Source of the DNA: an uncultured Bacteroidales bacterium
Lineage (GTDB): Bacteria; Bacteroidota; Bacteroidia; Bacteroidales; Bacteroidaceae
Length of the DNA stretch: 47,070 nt
Direction of reading: 5' to 3'
Assembly: GCA_902763865.1 (NCBI GenBank)
Contig: CACWTR010000017.1
Coordinates: 1-47,070 of the forward strand
A program made the translations under genes and the position numbers. Shown here piece by piece: positions 17,545 through 25,605 of this stretch; the stretch's first letter is position 1, and every line of letters begins with the position of its first letter. Below the pieces are notes generated by a model. The model was not told the DNA's origin, searched no databases, and was given only the letters and a program-made list of their open reading frames with translations.

Positions 17545-19488
17545 ATGAGCTATTTACGTTTCGATAAGACGCTGATGACGAACCTGCGGGAGTCACTGCC
17601 AAAGGAGGTGCTCCGCTCGAACCGTTCGGGAGCATACAGCTGCACAACGATCGTTGACTGCAATACCCGCAAGTATCACGGGCTGCTCGTTGTGCCGGTA
17701 CCTGAGCTCGACGACGAGAACCACGTCCTGCTCTCAAGCCTTGATGCAACCGTCATCCAGCATGGTGCCGAGTTCAACTTAGGCCTCCACAAGTACAACG
17801 GAGACAACTTCAGCCCCCGAGGGCATAAGTACATTCGCGAATTCGACTCCCTACAGGTGCCGACAACCATCTATCGCGTGGGCGGCGTCATCCTGAAGCG
17901 CGAACAGATGTTCCAGCACTTCGAGAACCGCATCATAATCAGATACACGCTGGTCGATGCACACAGTGAGACAACACTCCGCCTGCAACCCTTCCTGGCC
18001 TTCCGCAGCGTCCGCGAGTTCACGCACGAGAATGCGGGAGTAAACCGTAACTACGACCTCGTACAGAATGGCATCTCGACCTGTATGTACAAAGGCTACC
18101 CCACCCTTTTCATGCAGATAAACAAGGAGAACGAATTCGTGTTCCGTCCTGACTGGTACAGAGGCTTGGAGTATCCCAAAGAACAGGAGCGCGGCTATGC
18201 AAGCACCGAGGACCTCTATGTGCCAGGCTACTTCGAGTTCAACATCAAGAAGGGCGAGAGCGTAGTCTTTGCCGCAGGTCTGGAGGAAATCAACACCGAC
18301 ACACTTGCTGAGCTGGCCGACTTCGAGGTAAGTGTCCGCACACCTCGCGACAACTTCTACAACACGCTGGTAAACAGTGCCCACCAGTTCATCATTCATC
18401 GCAAGCACGAGGACTACGTACTGGCAGGCTATCCTTGGTTCAAATGCCGCGCCCGCGACATGTTCGTTTCTCTGCCTGGCCTGACACTGACCAACAATGA
18501 GGTTGAAAAGTTCGAGGCTGTCATGAAGACAGCAGAGAAAGCCATCCGCGAGTTCATCAATGGAGAACCACTCACAGTCAGCGTGACCGAGATAGAGCAT
18601 CCCGATGTCCTGCTTTGGGCTGTATGGTGCATCCAGCAGTATGCGAACTTCGTCTCGACAGAGAAGTGCATTGAGAAGTACGGACACCTCCTTTGGGACA
18701 TCATGGAGTGGCTCAGAGCCGGAGGACACCCCAACTTCAAAGTCGAGGAGAACGGACTCGTCAGCTGTGAAGGCCGGGACAAAGCTGTCACATGGATGAA
18801 CAGCACGGCAGGCGGACGCCCCATCGTGCCGAGGACAGGCTTTATTGTTGAGATCAATGCCCTTTGGTACAATGCACTGATGTTCAGTGCCGAAGTCTGC
18901 CGCATCATGAAGGACAAAGCATTCATCAGTCAACTCGAAACGGCAGCCCAGCGCTGTGCCGACAGCTTTGCTCCGATGTTCTTCAATGAATACGGCTACC
19001 TCTGCGACTACTGTGTAGATGGCTACCGCAATTACGATGTCCGTCCGAACATGGTTTTTGCCGTTGCCTTTGACTATTCGCCCCTTGACCACAAGCAGCG
19101 CAAGAGTGTGCTCGACTACTGCACGAAGGAACTCATTACGCCCAAGGGCATGCGTTCCCTCTCTCCGAAAAGCCACGGTTACAACCCCATGTACGTTGGT
19201 CCGCAGGTACAGCGCGACTATGCCTATCACCAGGGTACGGCATGGCCTTGGCTCGCAGCCTTCTACATGGAAGCATGCCTGAAAGTGTTTAAGTTAAGCA
19301 AGCTGAGCTATGTTGACCGTCTGCTGGTCGGCTATGAAGAGGAACTCTTCTACCACTGCATCGGCACGATACCCGAGCTCTTCGACGGCAATCCTCCTTT
19401 CCACGGACGCGGTGCCATCAGTTTTGCAATGAACGTCTCAGGCATCATGCGAATCGTGAAACTGCTTGACAAATATAATAATGAATGA
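17545..19488 (+). CDS. Glycogen debranching enzyme (amylo-alpha-1,6-glucosidase)
   Basis: A 647-residue protein of the bacterial glycogen-debranching type: an N-terminal beta-sandwich domain (about 15-250; ANRSGAYSC-like LRSNRSGAYSCTTIVDCNTRKYHGLLV is the family start) and an (alpha/alpha)6 C-terminal catalytic domain (about 280-640; YPWFKCRARDMFVSLPGL, YHQGTAWPWLAAFY). It removes alpha-1,6 branches from glycogen. It heads a cluster with a GT4/GT5-type glycosyltransferase and a GH57-like protein, a grouping also found in Bacteroides. No glgC or glgP is present nearby. The upstream gap has only a poor promoter match (TAACTTTA near 17487). Confidence 0.93.
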   Translation: MSYLRFDKTLMTNLRESLPKEVLRSNRSGAYSCTTIVDCNTRKYHGLLVVPVPELDDENHVLLSSLDATVIQHGAEFNLGLHKYNGDNFSPRGHKYIREFDSLQVPTTIYRVGGVILKREQMFQHFENRIIIRYTLVDAHSETTLRLQPFLAFRSVREFTHENAGVNRNYDLVQNGISTCMYKGYPTLFMQINKENEFVFRPDWYRGLEYPKEQERGYASTEDLYVPGYFEFNIKKGESVVFAAGLEEINTDTLAELADFEVSVRTPRDNFYNTLVNSAHQFIIHRKHEDYVLAGYPWFKCRARDMFVSLPGLTLTNNEVEKFEAVMKTAEKAIREFINGEPLTVSVTEIEHPDVLLWAVWCIQQYANFVSTEKCIEKYGHLLWDIMEWLRAGGHPNFKVEENGLVSCEGRDKAVTWMNSTAGGRPIVPRTGFIVEINALWYNALMFSAEVCRIMKDKAFISQLETAAQRCADSFAPMFFNEYGYLCDYCVDGYRNYDVRPNMVFAVAFDYSPLDHKQRKSVLDYCTKELITPKGMRSLSPKSHGYNPMYVGPQVQRDYAYHQGTAWPWLAAFYMEACLKVFKLSKLSYVDRLLVGYEEELFYHCIGTIPELFDGNPPFHGRGAISFAMNVSGIMRIVKLLDKYNNE

Positions 19489-19494
19489 AACAAG

Positions 19495-19580
19495 GTTATC
19501 AGGTCATGAGGTTCTGAGGCTTTAAGGTTTAGTCACATCAAGACACGAAAGCACAGCAACCCCGAAACCCCAAAACCTAA
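19495..19580. repeat. Degenerate AGGTT/AACCC repeats between glycogen genes
   Basis: The 100-bp gap between the debranching enzyme and the glycosyltransferase is filled with short imperfect direct repeats of the type AGGTTATCAGG / GAGGTTCTGAGG / TTAAGGTTTA. Near-complementary AACCCC / AAACCCC / AAAACCTAAA follow, so the region can fold back on itself. No gene is visible. Confidence 0.45.
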
Positions 19581-19588
19581 AAAGAGAT

Positions 19589-20896
19589 ATGAAAGTTCTA
19601 ATGTTCGGTTGGGAATTCCCTCCCAAGATATATGGTGGGTTGGCCGTAGCTTCCTACGGCATAACCAAGGGACTGAGCCTGCAGGGGGACATTGAGACAA
19701 CATTCTGTATGCCCAAGCCCACAGGACAAGAGGAAGGCTTCCTCAAGATTATAAACATGAGCCAGGTGCCTGTCGTCTGGCGCGATGTCTGGTACGACAA
19801 CATCAAGGACCGTTTCGTCGGGCATACGGCAGAGGACTATTACCGTTTCCGCGATCACCTTTACGCCGACTTCAACTATCTGCAGGGCCTTGACGACCTG
19901 GGGTGCATCGGCTTTGCCGGAGGCTATCCAGGCAATCTGCATGAAGAAATCAACATCTTCTCCATCATCGCCGGAGTGCTTGCACGCAGTGAACAGTTCG
20001 ACCTGATTCATGCCCATGACTGGCTCACCTACCCCGCAGGTGTTCATGCCAAGATGGTCAGCGGCAAGCCTCTCTGCATCCATGTGCATGCCACAGACTT
20101 CGACCGCTCGCGCGGCAAGGTAAACCCCACCGTCTATAGCATCGAGAAGAATGGTATGGACCATGCGGACTGCATCATGTGCGTCAGCGAGCTCACCCGC
20201 CAGACCGTCATCAACCAATATCATCAGGACCCCCGCAAGTGTGTGGCTATGCACAATGCCGTCTATCCGCTCAGCGAAGACATCCGTAGCATCGTGCCCA
20301 ACAAGAAGAAGGGCGAAAAGGTAGTGACCTACCTGGGGCGCATTACGATGCAGAAAGGTCCGGAGTACTTCCTCGAAGCAGCAAAGCGTGTGCTGGAACG
20401 CAGTCGCAACATCCGTTTCTGCTTTGCCGGAAGCGGCGACATGATGAATGCCATGATAGAGCTGGCAGCCAGCTACGGCATTGCCGACCGTTGCCACTTC
20501 CCCGGCTTCCAGCGCGGACGACAAGTCTATGAGTGCTACAAGAACAGCGATGTCTTCGTCATGCCCAGCGTCAGCGAGCCATTCGGCATTGCGCCTCTCG
20601 AGGCTATGCAGTGTGGCTGTCCGTCCATCATCAGCAAGCAGAGCGGCTGCGGCGAGATTCTGTCCAACGTCATCAAGGTTGACTATTGGGATATCGACGC
20701 GATGGCCGATGCCATCTACAGCATCTGTCAGTATGATGCACTGCACGACTATCTGGCCGAGGAAGGGATGAAGGAGGTGGATCGCATTACATGGGAGAAA
20801 GTAGGACTGCGCATCCGCGAGTGCTACAACCAACTCACCAGTCGCGGCTGGTTCGACAACCAAGAGTACCTGGCTGCGGTCAAGAACATCAGGTAA
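19589..20896 (+). CDS. Glycosyltransferase, probable glycogen/starch synthase
   Basis: A 435-residue GT-B fold glycosyltransferase. The N-terminus MKVLMFGWEFPPKIYGGLAV carries the nucleotide-sugar-synthase type glycine loop (Gly-Gly-Leu). The C-terminal half has LGRITMQKGPEYFLEA, and VMPSVSEPFGIAPLEAMQCG is the E-x7-E donor-binding motif. Its place between a debranching enzyme and a GH57-like protein makes glycogen synthesis the most likely role. It is shorter than classical GlgA (about 475 residues) and looks closer to GT4. The donor (UDP- or ADP-glucose) cannot be read from the sequence. Confidence 0.88.
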   Translation: MKVLMFGWEFPPKIYGGLAVASYGITKGLSLQGDIETTFCMPKPTGQEEGFLKIINMSQVPVVWRDVWYDNIKDRFVGHTAEDYYRFRDHLYADFNYLQGLDDLGCIGFAGGYPGNLHEEINIFSIIAGVLARSEQFDLIHAHDWLTYPAGVHAKMVSGKPLCIHVHATDFDRSRGKVNPTVYSIEKNGMDHADCIMCVSELTRQTVINQYHQDPRKCVAMHNAVYPLSEDIRSIVPNKKKGEKVVTYLGRITMQKGPEYFLEAAKRVLERSRNIRFCFAGSGDMMNAMIELAASYGIADRCHFPGFQRGRQVYECYKNSDVFVMPSVSEPFGIAPLEAMQCGCPSIISKQSGCGEILSNVIKVDYWDIDAMADAIYSICQYDALHDYLAEEGMKEVDRITWEKVGLRIRECYNQLTSRGWFDNQEYLAAVKNIR

Positions 20897-20984
20897 ACCG
20901 CCCGCCGCGTGCAAGGGGACTACACATTATATATAATATATATAGAAAAGCTAAATGGTAAATGATTAAATAGTAAAAGACAAG

Positions 20985-22412
20985 ATGAAAACAATTTGCT
21001 TATACTTCGAGATACACCAGCCGGTTCATCTGAAGCGTTATCGCTTCTTCGACATCGGCACCGATCATTACTACTATGATGACTACGAAAACGAGCGTGC
21101 CATCACGGAACTGGCCGAGAAGAGTTACAAGCCTGCAATGCAGGCGATGCTCGACATGATTGCCGAGAACGGCAAGGCCTTCAAGGTAGCATTCAGCATC
21201 AGCGGTGTCTCGCTTGAACTGATTGAGCAATACGCTCCCGAGGTGCTCGAGCTCCTCGGCCAGCTGGCAGCCACCGGCTGTGTGGAATTCCTGGCTGAAC
21301 CCTACAGTCACGGCCTTTCTTCGTTGGGCAACGCCGAAAACTTCATAGCCGAGACCAAGCGTCAGGCAAAGAAAATCAAACAGATGTTCGGACTGACCCC
21401 CAAGGTCTTCCGCAACAGTTCGCTCATCTACAGCGACGAGATTGGTGCGCTCGTGGCCGACATGGGCTTTAAAGGCGTTATGGTGGAAGGTGCAAAGCAC
21501 ATCCTCGGATGGAAGAGTCCCCACTACATCTATTCCTGTGCCCAGGACTCTCGCCTCTCGCTCATCCTGCGCGACTACAAGCTTAGCGACGACATCGGAC
21601 TCCGCTTCAACGATGCCTCGTGGTCGGAGTATCCGCTCATGGCAGACAAGTGGCTCGGCTGGATTGCAGGCTTGCCGGAAGGTGAGAACGTTGTCGGCAT
21701 CATGATGGAACTTTCCGCCCTCGGCTACTACCAGCCGCTTGAGAGTCACATCCTCGACTTCCTCCGCGCCCTGCCTAGGCTTGCGAAGGACATGGACATC
21801 CAGTTTGCTACGCCCTCCGAAGTCCTTGCCAAGAACAAGCCGGTCAGTCCGTTGGAGGTTACCTATCCCGTCAGCTGGAACGACGAGGAGCGCGACACGA
21901 GCAGTCTGCTCGGCAACGGCATGCAGCGCGAAGCCTTCAACAAGCTCTACGACGAGAACATCGTGGGACGCATCCTCGCCTCGCGCGACCGCCGCATCCA
22001 GCAGGACTGGGACCGTCTGCAAGCTACCGACAACTTCCGCTTCATGACCACCAAGAACAACGGCATGGGCAACTACCGCGGTATCTACGACAGCGAGTAT
22101 GATGCCTTTACCAACTACATGAACATCCTGGGCGACTTCCTGAAGCGCGTCAAAGACATGTTCCCCGAATCGGTCGAGAACGACGAGCTGAACAGCCTCT
22201 ACACTCAGATTGCCAACATGGGCGAGGAACTCAACGTGAAGGACAACGAGATAAGCCGGCTCCGTGCTCGCCTCAAGCAGCTCGGTTCCACAGAAGAAGA
22301 GGAAGCAAACAAGCCGGCGGCCCCGAAGCCTGAGCCAAAGGCCAAACCTGCGCCCAAGAAGCGTACTCCCAAGGAAACGGCAACCAAAAAGCCGACAACA
22401 AAGAAGAAGTGA
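20985..22412 (+). CDS. GH57 alpha-amylase-like protein lacking the catalytic pair
   Basis: A 475-residue protein with a GH57 (beta/alpha)7 barrel in the first 300-400 residues. Region 1 HQP is intact (11-13) and region 2 is GCVEFLAEPYSHGL. In region 3 the expected FRNTEL-type nucleophile Glu is Ser146 (FRNSSL). In region 4 the expected MMDYETFGEH is MMELSALGYY, so the acid/base Asp is Glu242. Amylase-like GH57 proteins with an incomplete catalytic pair have been described, so this is probably a conserved non-hydrolytic protein. The C-terminal 100 residues contain a coiled-coil stretch and then a Lys/Pro/Ala-rich basic tail. The upstream gap has an AAATGGTAAATGATTAAAT repeat (20948-20966). The stop overlaps the next start as GTGA. 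Confidence 0.88.
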   Translation: MKTICLYFEIHQPVHLKRYRFFDIGTDHYYYDDYENERAITELAEKSYKPAMQAMLDMIAENGKAFKVAFSISGVSLELIEQYAPEVLELLGQLAATGCVEFLAEPYSHGLSSLGNAENFIAETKRQAKKIKQMFGLTPKVFRNSSLIYSDEIGALVADMGFKGVMVEGAKHILGWKSPHYIYSCAQDSRLSLILRDYKLSDDIGLRFNDASWSEYPLMADKWLGWIAGLPEGENVVGIMMELSALGYYQPLESHILDFLRALPRLAKDMDIQFATPSEVLAKNKPVSPLEVTYPVSWNDEERDTSSLLGNGMQREAFNKLYDENIVGRILASRDRRIQQDWDRLQATDNFRFMTTKNNGMGNYRGIYDSEYDAFTNYMNILGDFLKRVKDMFPESVENDELNSLYTQIANMGEELNVKDNEISRLRARLKQLGSTEEEEANKPAAPKPEPKAKPAPKKRTPKETATKKPTTKKK

Positions 22413-23548
22413 AAACTCCCATACTGAGCATTAGCGGGTCTGACAGCACAGGTCAGTCTGGCATTCAGGCTGACCTTCGGACCATTACCGCCCTGGGAGC
22501 TTATGCGGTCACGGCTGTCACCTGCATTGCCCCTATTCATGCCTCCCCTCCTGTGGGGAGGTTTTCTTTACCCTCCGGCGTTGTACTCGGGCAGGTCGCT
22601 TCCATTATTGGCACGGTTCATCCGAAAGCCATCAAGGTTGGTCTGGTCAGCGACGTGGAGACCATTCGCTCCTTGCGCAACGAGATTATCGCTTGCAGCC
22701 GGATTGTCATTGCGCCCGGCATTTTTGATGCCGACGGCAAGCAGATGATAGACGATGCTGCCGTTGATGCCATTGCCAGGTTTCTTGTGCCGGAAGCCAC
22801 GCTGCTGATGCTCCGCTGCAAGGATGCAGAAAAGATGCTTGACACCAGAATCCAGACGGACGAAGACATGCTGAAAGCAGCAAGACGGCTGAACGAGATG
22901 GGAGCAGAATGGGTGGTGCTTCGCGGAGGTCGGCACACAAAAGGAAGGGTAACGGCCTTGCTCAGCCCCCTTCCCCGCCCCCTCCCCCGAGGAGGGGAGC
23001 CTCGCGGCTGGAAGCCTTCCACCTCGGGGGAAGGTTCGGAGGGGGGCTGTTTCTTCACCTCCTACAACACCGACGGCTGGCTAAGGCACGGCGTAGCCGG
23101 AGCCCTTTCCGCAGCGATTACAGCACGTCTGGGAATGGGCGACGACGTGCCCACTGCCATTCGCAATGCCCACGACTTCATTCACTCGCAGGTAGTTTAT
23201 GCCAGTGACAGCGGGGAGAAGAACCGGCGTGCCATCGACCTCTACAATGCCTTCGTAAGCCTTGTAGCCGGTCATTATCGTGTGGCCCACGATGTCTCCT
23301 TTTATGCCGAAAAGCTTTGCATCACTACCCGCTACCTGTCGCAAGTAACAGACCGCATTGTAGGCAAACCTCCGAAGCAAATCATTGCCGACTACCTGAT
23401 GAGCGAGGCTAAGAGTTTTCTGGCTACAACCCGCCTGTCGGTTCAGGAGATTGCCGACCGCATGGGATTCTCCTCCCAAGCCCTCTTCTGCAGATTCTTC
23501 AGGAACCAGGCCGGTACTTCGCCAAGCGAGTACCGAAGCCAGTTGTGA
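22409..23548 (+). CDS. ThiD-like kinase domain fused to an AraC-type helix-turn-helix
   Basis: 379 residues starting at GTG 22409, overlapping the previous stop (GTGA). Residues 1-250 resemble hydroxymethylpyrimidine (phosphate) kinase ThiD: ILSISGSDSTGQSGIQADLRTITALGAYAVTAVT, then AAVDAIARFLVPEATLL and WVVLRGGRHTKGRV. Residues about 285-379 are an AraC/XylS DNA-binding domain (YLSQVTDRIVGKPPKQIIADYL, then LSVQEIADRMGFSSQALFCRFFRNQAGTSPSEYR). The ThiD active-site motif HGTGC is HGVAG here (His227, Gly231 in place of Cys) and the TPN segment is lost, so kinase activity is doubtful. I infer a regulator whose kinase fold senses a pyrimidine or B6-type ligand. Two GC-rich hairpin elements interrupt the kinase domain. 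An unverified alternative is that it is bifunctional. Confidence 0.85.
   Translation: MKTPILSISGSDSTGQSGIQADLRTITALGAYAVTAVTCIAPIHASPPVGRFSLPSGVVLGQVASIIGTVHPKAIKVGLVSDVETIRSLRNEIIACSRIVIAPGIFDADGKQMIDDAAVDAIARFLVPEATLLMLRCKDAEKMLDTRIQTDEDMLKAARRLNEMGAEWVVLRGGRHTKGRVTALLSPLPRPLPRGGEPRGWKPSTSGEGSEGGCFFTSYNTDGWLRHGVAGALSAAITARLGMGDDVPTAIRNAHDFIHSQVVYASDSGEKNRRAIDLYNAFVSLVAGHYRVAHDVSFYAEKLCITTRYLSQVTDRIVGKPPKQIIADYLMSEAKSFLATTRLSVQEIADRMGFSSQALFCRFFRNQAGTSPSEYRSQL
22542..22561 (+). repeat. Small CCTCCCC/GGGGAGG hairpin in the ThiD-like domain
   Basis: A perfect 7-bp stem, CCTCCCC (22542-22548) with GGGGAGG (22555-22561), and a 6-nt loop, in frame. It encodes ASPPVGRF in a loop after strand 2 of the kinase fold. 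Confidence 0.6.
22960..23046 (+). repeat. Large GC-rich palindromic insertion in the ThiD-like domain
   Basis: About 87 bp of C-rich then G-rich sequence, from AGCCCCCTTCCCC to GGAGGGGGGCT, with nested inverted repeats: CCCCCTTCCCC against GGGGGAAGG and CCTCCCCCGAGG against CCTCGGGGG. It is in frame and encodes a Pro/Gly/Arg-rich segment (residues 184-213, SPLPRPLPRGGEPRG and on) with no counterpart in ThiD. It resembles an intergenic repeat that has entered a gene without breaking the frame. Confidence 0.7.
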
Positions 23549-23589
23549 CAGTTAACGAATCCCGGAATCTCCCGTTTCCCTACACGTTG

Positions 23590-23721
23590 GAAAACGACTC
23601 GCGACGTGTTGCATTTTACCTCGTGAGGTAAAAGCCTTCGACTCGTGAGGTAAAGGCGTTCGACTCACGAGGTATAAGCCTTCGACTCGTGAGGTGAAAC
23701 CTTACACGTCGTGTAGTGTGT
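23590..23721. repeat. 22-bp-period palindromic array (locus B)
   Basis: Four contiguous 22-bp units at 23612-23633, 23634-23655, 23656-23677 and 23678-23699. Unit 1 holds a perfect hairpin, TTTTACCTC-GT-GAGGTAAAA. Units 2-4 share TTCGACTCGTGAGGT; unit 3 has CACGAG at the centre, the mirror of CGTGAG. Diverged units continue in register on both sides, and these carry the border words CGACGTGT (23602-23609) and ACACGTCGTGT (23704-23714), an 8-bp perfect inverted pair. The array fills the gap between two convergent genes, the ThiD/AraC fusion and the GH2 glycosidase. No open frame fits it. Confidence 0.85.
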
Positions 23722-25589
23722 CACTTCCCCTCCTTTTGAGGCATGCTCTTCTGCTTGTACCAGTCACGCAGGACATAGAAGGCTTTCTTCTTTTCGCCAT
23801 TGTCGCTGAAGAGTCCCTTGCGATTGTAGTAGTCCTGAACACCTGGGAGCACGCGGCGAGGCGAGCGGAAGTCCTTCAGAATCCAAGGGGTCGTACCGGC
23901 CAAGCCATCAATCTTGTCAAGCATGGCGCAGTTCTGGATGTAGAGGTTCTCCTGGAACTCCTCTGTCCAGCGTTGGTTCTTCGGACCATGAAGGCCGTAG
24001 CGTGCACCGCCGCCAAATTCGCTGATGATGACGGGCTTGTTGTAGGGAATCTCCCACTTCATCTTCGGAGCATCGTTCACGTCGCGGTACCAGCCGATGT
24101 ACTGGTTGAAGCTGACCACATCGACGTACTGGTTCATGTTATCGTTGAGGCGGTTCACATAGTTCGATGCACTTGTCACCTCCATAGCCATAGATATCAG
24201 ACGGGTTGAGTCCAGGCTGCGGGCATACTGGGCAAGGCGACCCAGGAAGGCATCGCGTTCAGGCGAGTGAGGAGTCTCGTTGGCTATGCTCCAGATGATG
24301 ACATTGGCACGGTTGTGGTCGCGTGCAATCATGTCGGTCAGCTGTTGCCGTGCATTCTCGAAGGTCGCAGGATTCTTCCATGCTATCGTCCAATAGACAG
24401 GAATCTCGGACCAGACCAGTATGCCCATCCTCTCAGCCTCGCGCACCATTTCCTCATGGTGCGGATAGTGCGCCAGCCTTACGAAGTTGCAGCCCAGCTC
24501 CTTGGCCCACGAGAGCAGCGTCCGCGCATCTTCTATGGTATTGGCACGACCACCGCCGTTGGGTTTCTCGTTGTGAATGCTGATGCCCTTGAGGAAGATA
24601 GGTTGACCGTTGAGCAGAATCTGCTTGTCTTGCGTTGCAATGGTGCGGAAGCCGATAGAATTGGTGACGGTGTTTGTCCCGACAGATACGAGAACCTGAT
24701 AGAGCTTAGGATTCTCGGGCGACCACAATTGCAATTTCTTCGACTGAACATTGAACTCTGAGATTCCGACCTTGCCGTCGGCATCGGTTGAAAACGTCTT
24801 CTCTATCTTCAGTTCAGGGATGGAGACCGTCACCTTGTGCCCGGCCTTTGCCTTGCTGAGTTTTGCCGCGAAGGTGATTGTTCTGTTCTTTGCCTTGGCG
24901 TCCGCCTTTGCAAGCTGCACACTGTAATCTTCGACATAGACTGCCGGGACCTTTATCAGGCGGACATCGCGCGTGATGCCTCCATAGTTCCACCAGTCGA
25001 AGATCTGCGTAGGAACATCTTCGGCGTGACGTTTGTTGTCAACCTTCACTATCAGGGTGTTCTCACCTTCCTTCAACAGGTCCGTGACATCGTAGTTGAA
25101 GGGCGTGAAGCCTCCGACGTGGTGCCCCACGTGCTGCCCGTTCACATATACGTGGGCGTCGTAGTTCACGGCGCCGAAATACAGCAGGGACTTCGCGTTT
25201 CCGTCCTTCCATGATGCATTGCCGATGTTGAAGTGCCGGCAGAACCAGACTGTCCCTTCGTAGAAGAAGAGGCGCTCGTCCTGAGTGTTCCAGTCGGAGG
25301 GAATCTGCATTGTGGGCGACTTGTCGAAGTCATACTCGATGAGGTCTTCAGGCTTTTGCGGCTTTGCATTCTGGAAGAAGCCCCACCGCGTCGGGTTCAT
25401 GCGGTAGTCGTAGTACCCTTCTTCCTGCACATCGACAATGTAGTTCCATGTCCCGTTGAGCGACAGACTCTCGTAGGCCGGAGCGTTCTGGAGCAGCGGA
25501 AGATTCCTGTCCGCAGCACGGGCAGTCGTCAGCAGGCAACACGTTACGTAGAGGGCTGTTAGCAGTCTGGAGGCTATAATCTTTTTCAT
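23721..25589 (-). CDS. Secreted GH2 glycoside hydrolase (beta-glucuronidase/galactosidase type)
   Basis: A 622-residue protein with a signal peptide (MKKIIASRLLTALYVTCCLL, cleavage after ARA), a sugar-binding jelly-roll domain (about 40-210), an immunoglobulin-like domain (about 215-330) and a TIM barrel. The acid/base Glu is in WSIANETPHS (about 439) and the nucleophile in VIISEFGGGARYG (about 524). The short GH2 form without a C-terminal extension fits beta-glucuronidases and small beta-galactosidases; the substrate cannot be set from sequence alone. It is preceded by an SLC13-type transporter 16 bp away in the same operon, so uptake and hydrolysis may be linked. Confidence 0.92.
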   Translation of the reverse strand: MKKIIASRLLTALYVTCCLLTTARAADRNLPLLQNAPAYESLSLNGTWNYIVDVQEEGYYDYRMNPTRWGFFQNAKPQKPEDLIEYDFDKSPTMQIPSDWNTQDERLFFYEGTVWFCRHFNIGNASWKDGNAKSLLYFGAVNYDAHVYVNGQHVGHHVGGFTPFNYDVTDLLKEGENTLIVKVDNKRHAEDVPTQIFDWWNYGGITRDVRLIKVPAVYVEDYSVQLAKADAKAKNRTITFAAKLSKAKAGHKVTVSIPELKIEKTFSTDADGKVGISEFNVQSKKLQLWSPENPKLYQVLVSVGTNTVTNSIGFRTIATQDKQILLNGQPIFLKGISIHNEKPNGGGRANTIEDARTLLSWAKELGCNFVRLAHYPHHEEMVREAERMGILVWSEIPVYWTIAWKNPATFENARQQLTDMIARDHNRANVIIWSIANETPHSPERDAFLGRLAQYARSLDSTRLISMAMEVTSASNYVNRLNDNMNQYVDVVSFNQYIGWYRDVNDAPKMKWEIPYNKPVIISEFGGGARYGLHGPKNQRWTEEFQENLYIQNCAMLDKIDGLAGTTPWILKDFRSPRRVLPGVQDYYNRKGLFSDNGEKKKAFYVLRDWYKQKSMPQKEGK

Positions 25590-25605
25590 AGTTGTTGTTT
25601 GTGTT

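Noticed and set aside
17851-19230. 459-codon open frame opposite the debranching enzyme
   Set aside because: Shadow of a well-supported gene with conserved motifs; the antisense translation shows no recognisable domain.
19598-20914. 438-codon open frame opposite the glycosyltransferase
   Set aside because: Same codon-bias shadow; no start signals and no motifs.
23612-23699. CRISPR array
   Set aside because: The repeats are contiguous with no spacers, the units are themselves palindromic and imperfect, and there are no cas genes in the window. The same applies to 32245-32328 and 37771-37858.
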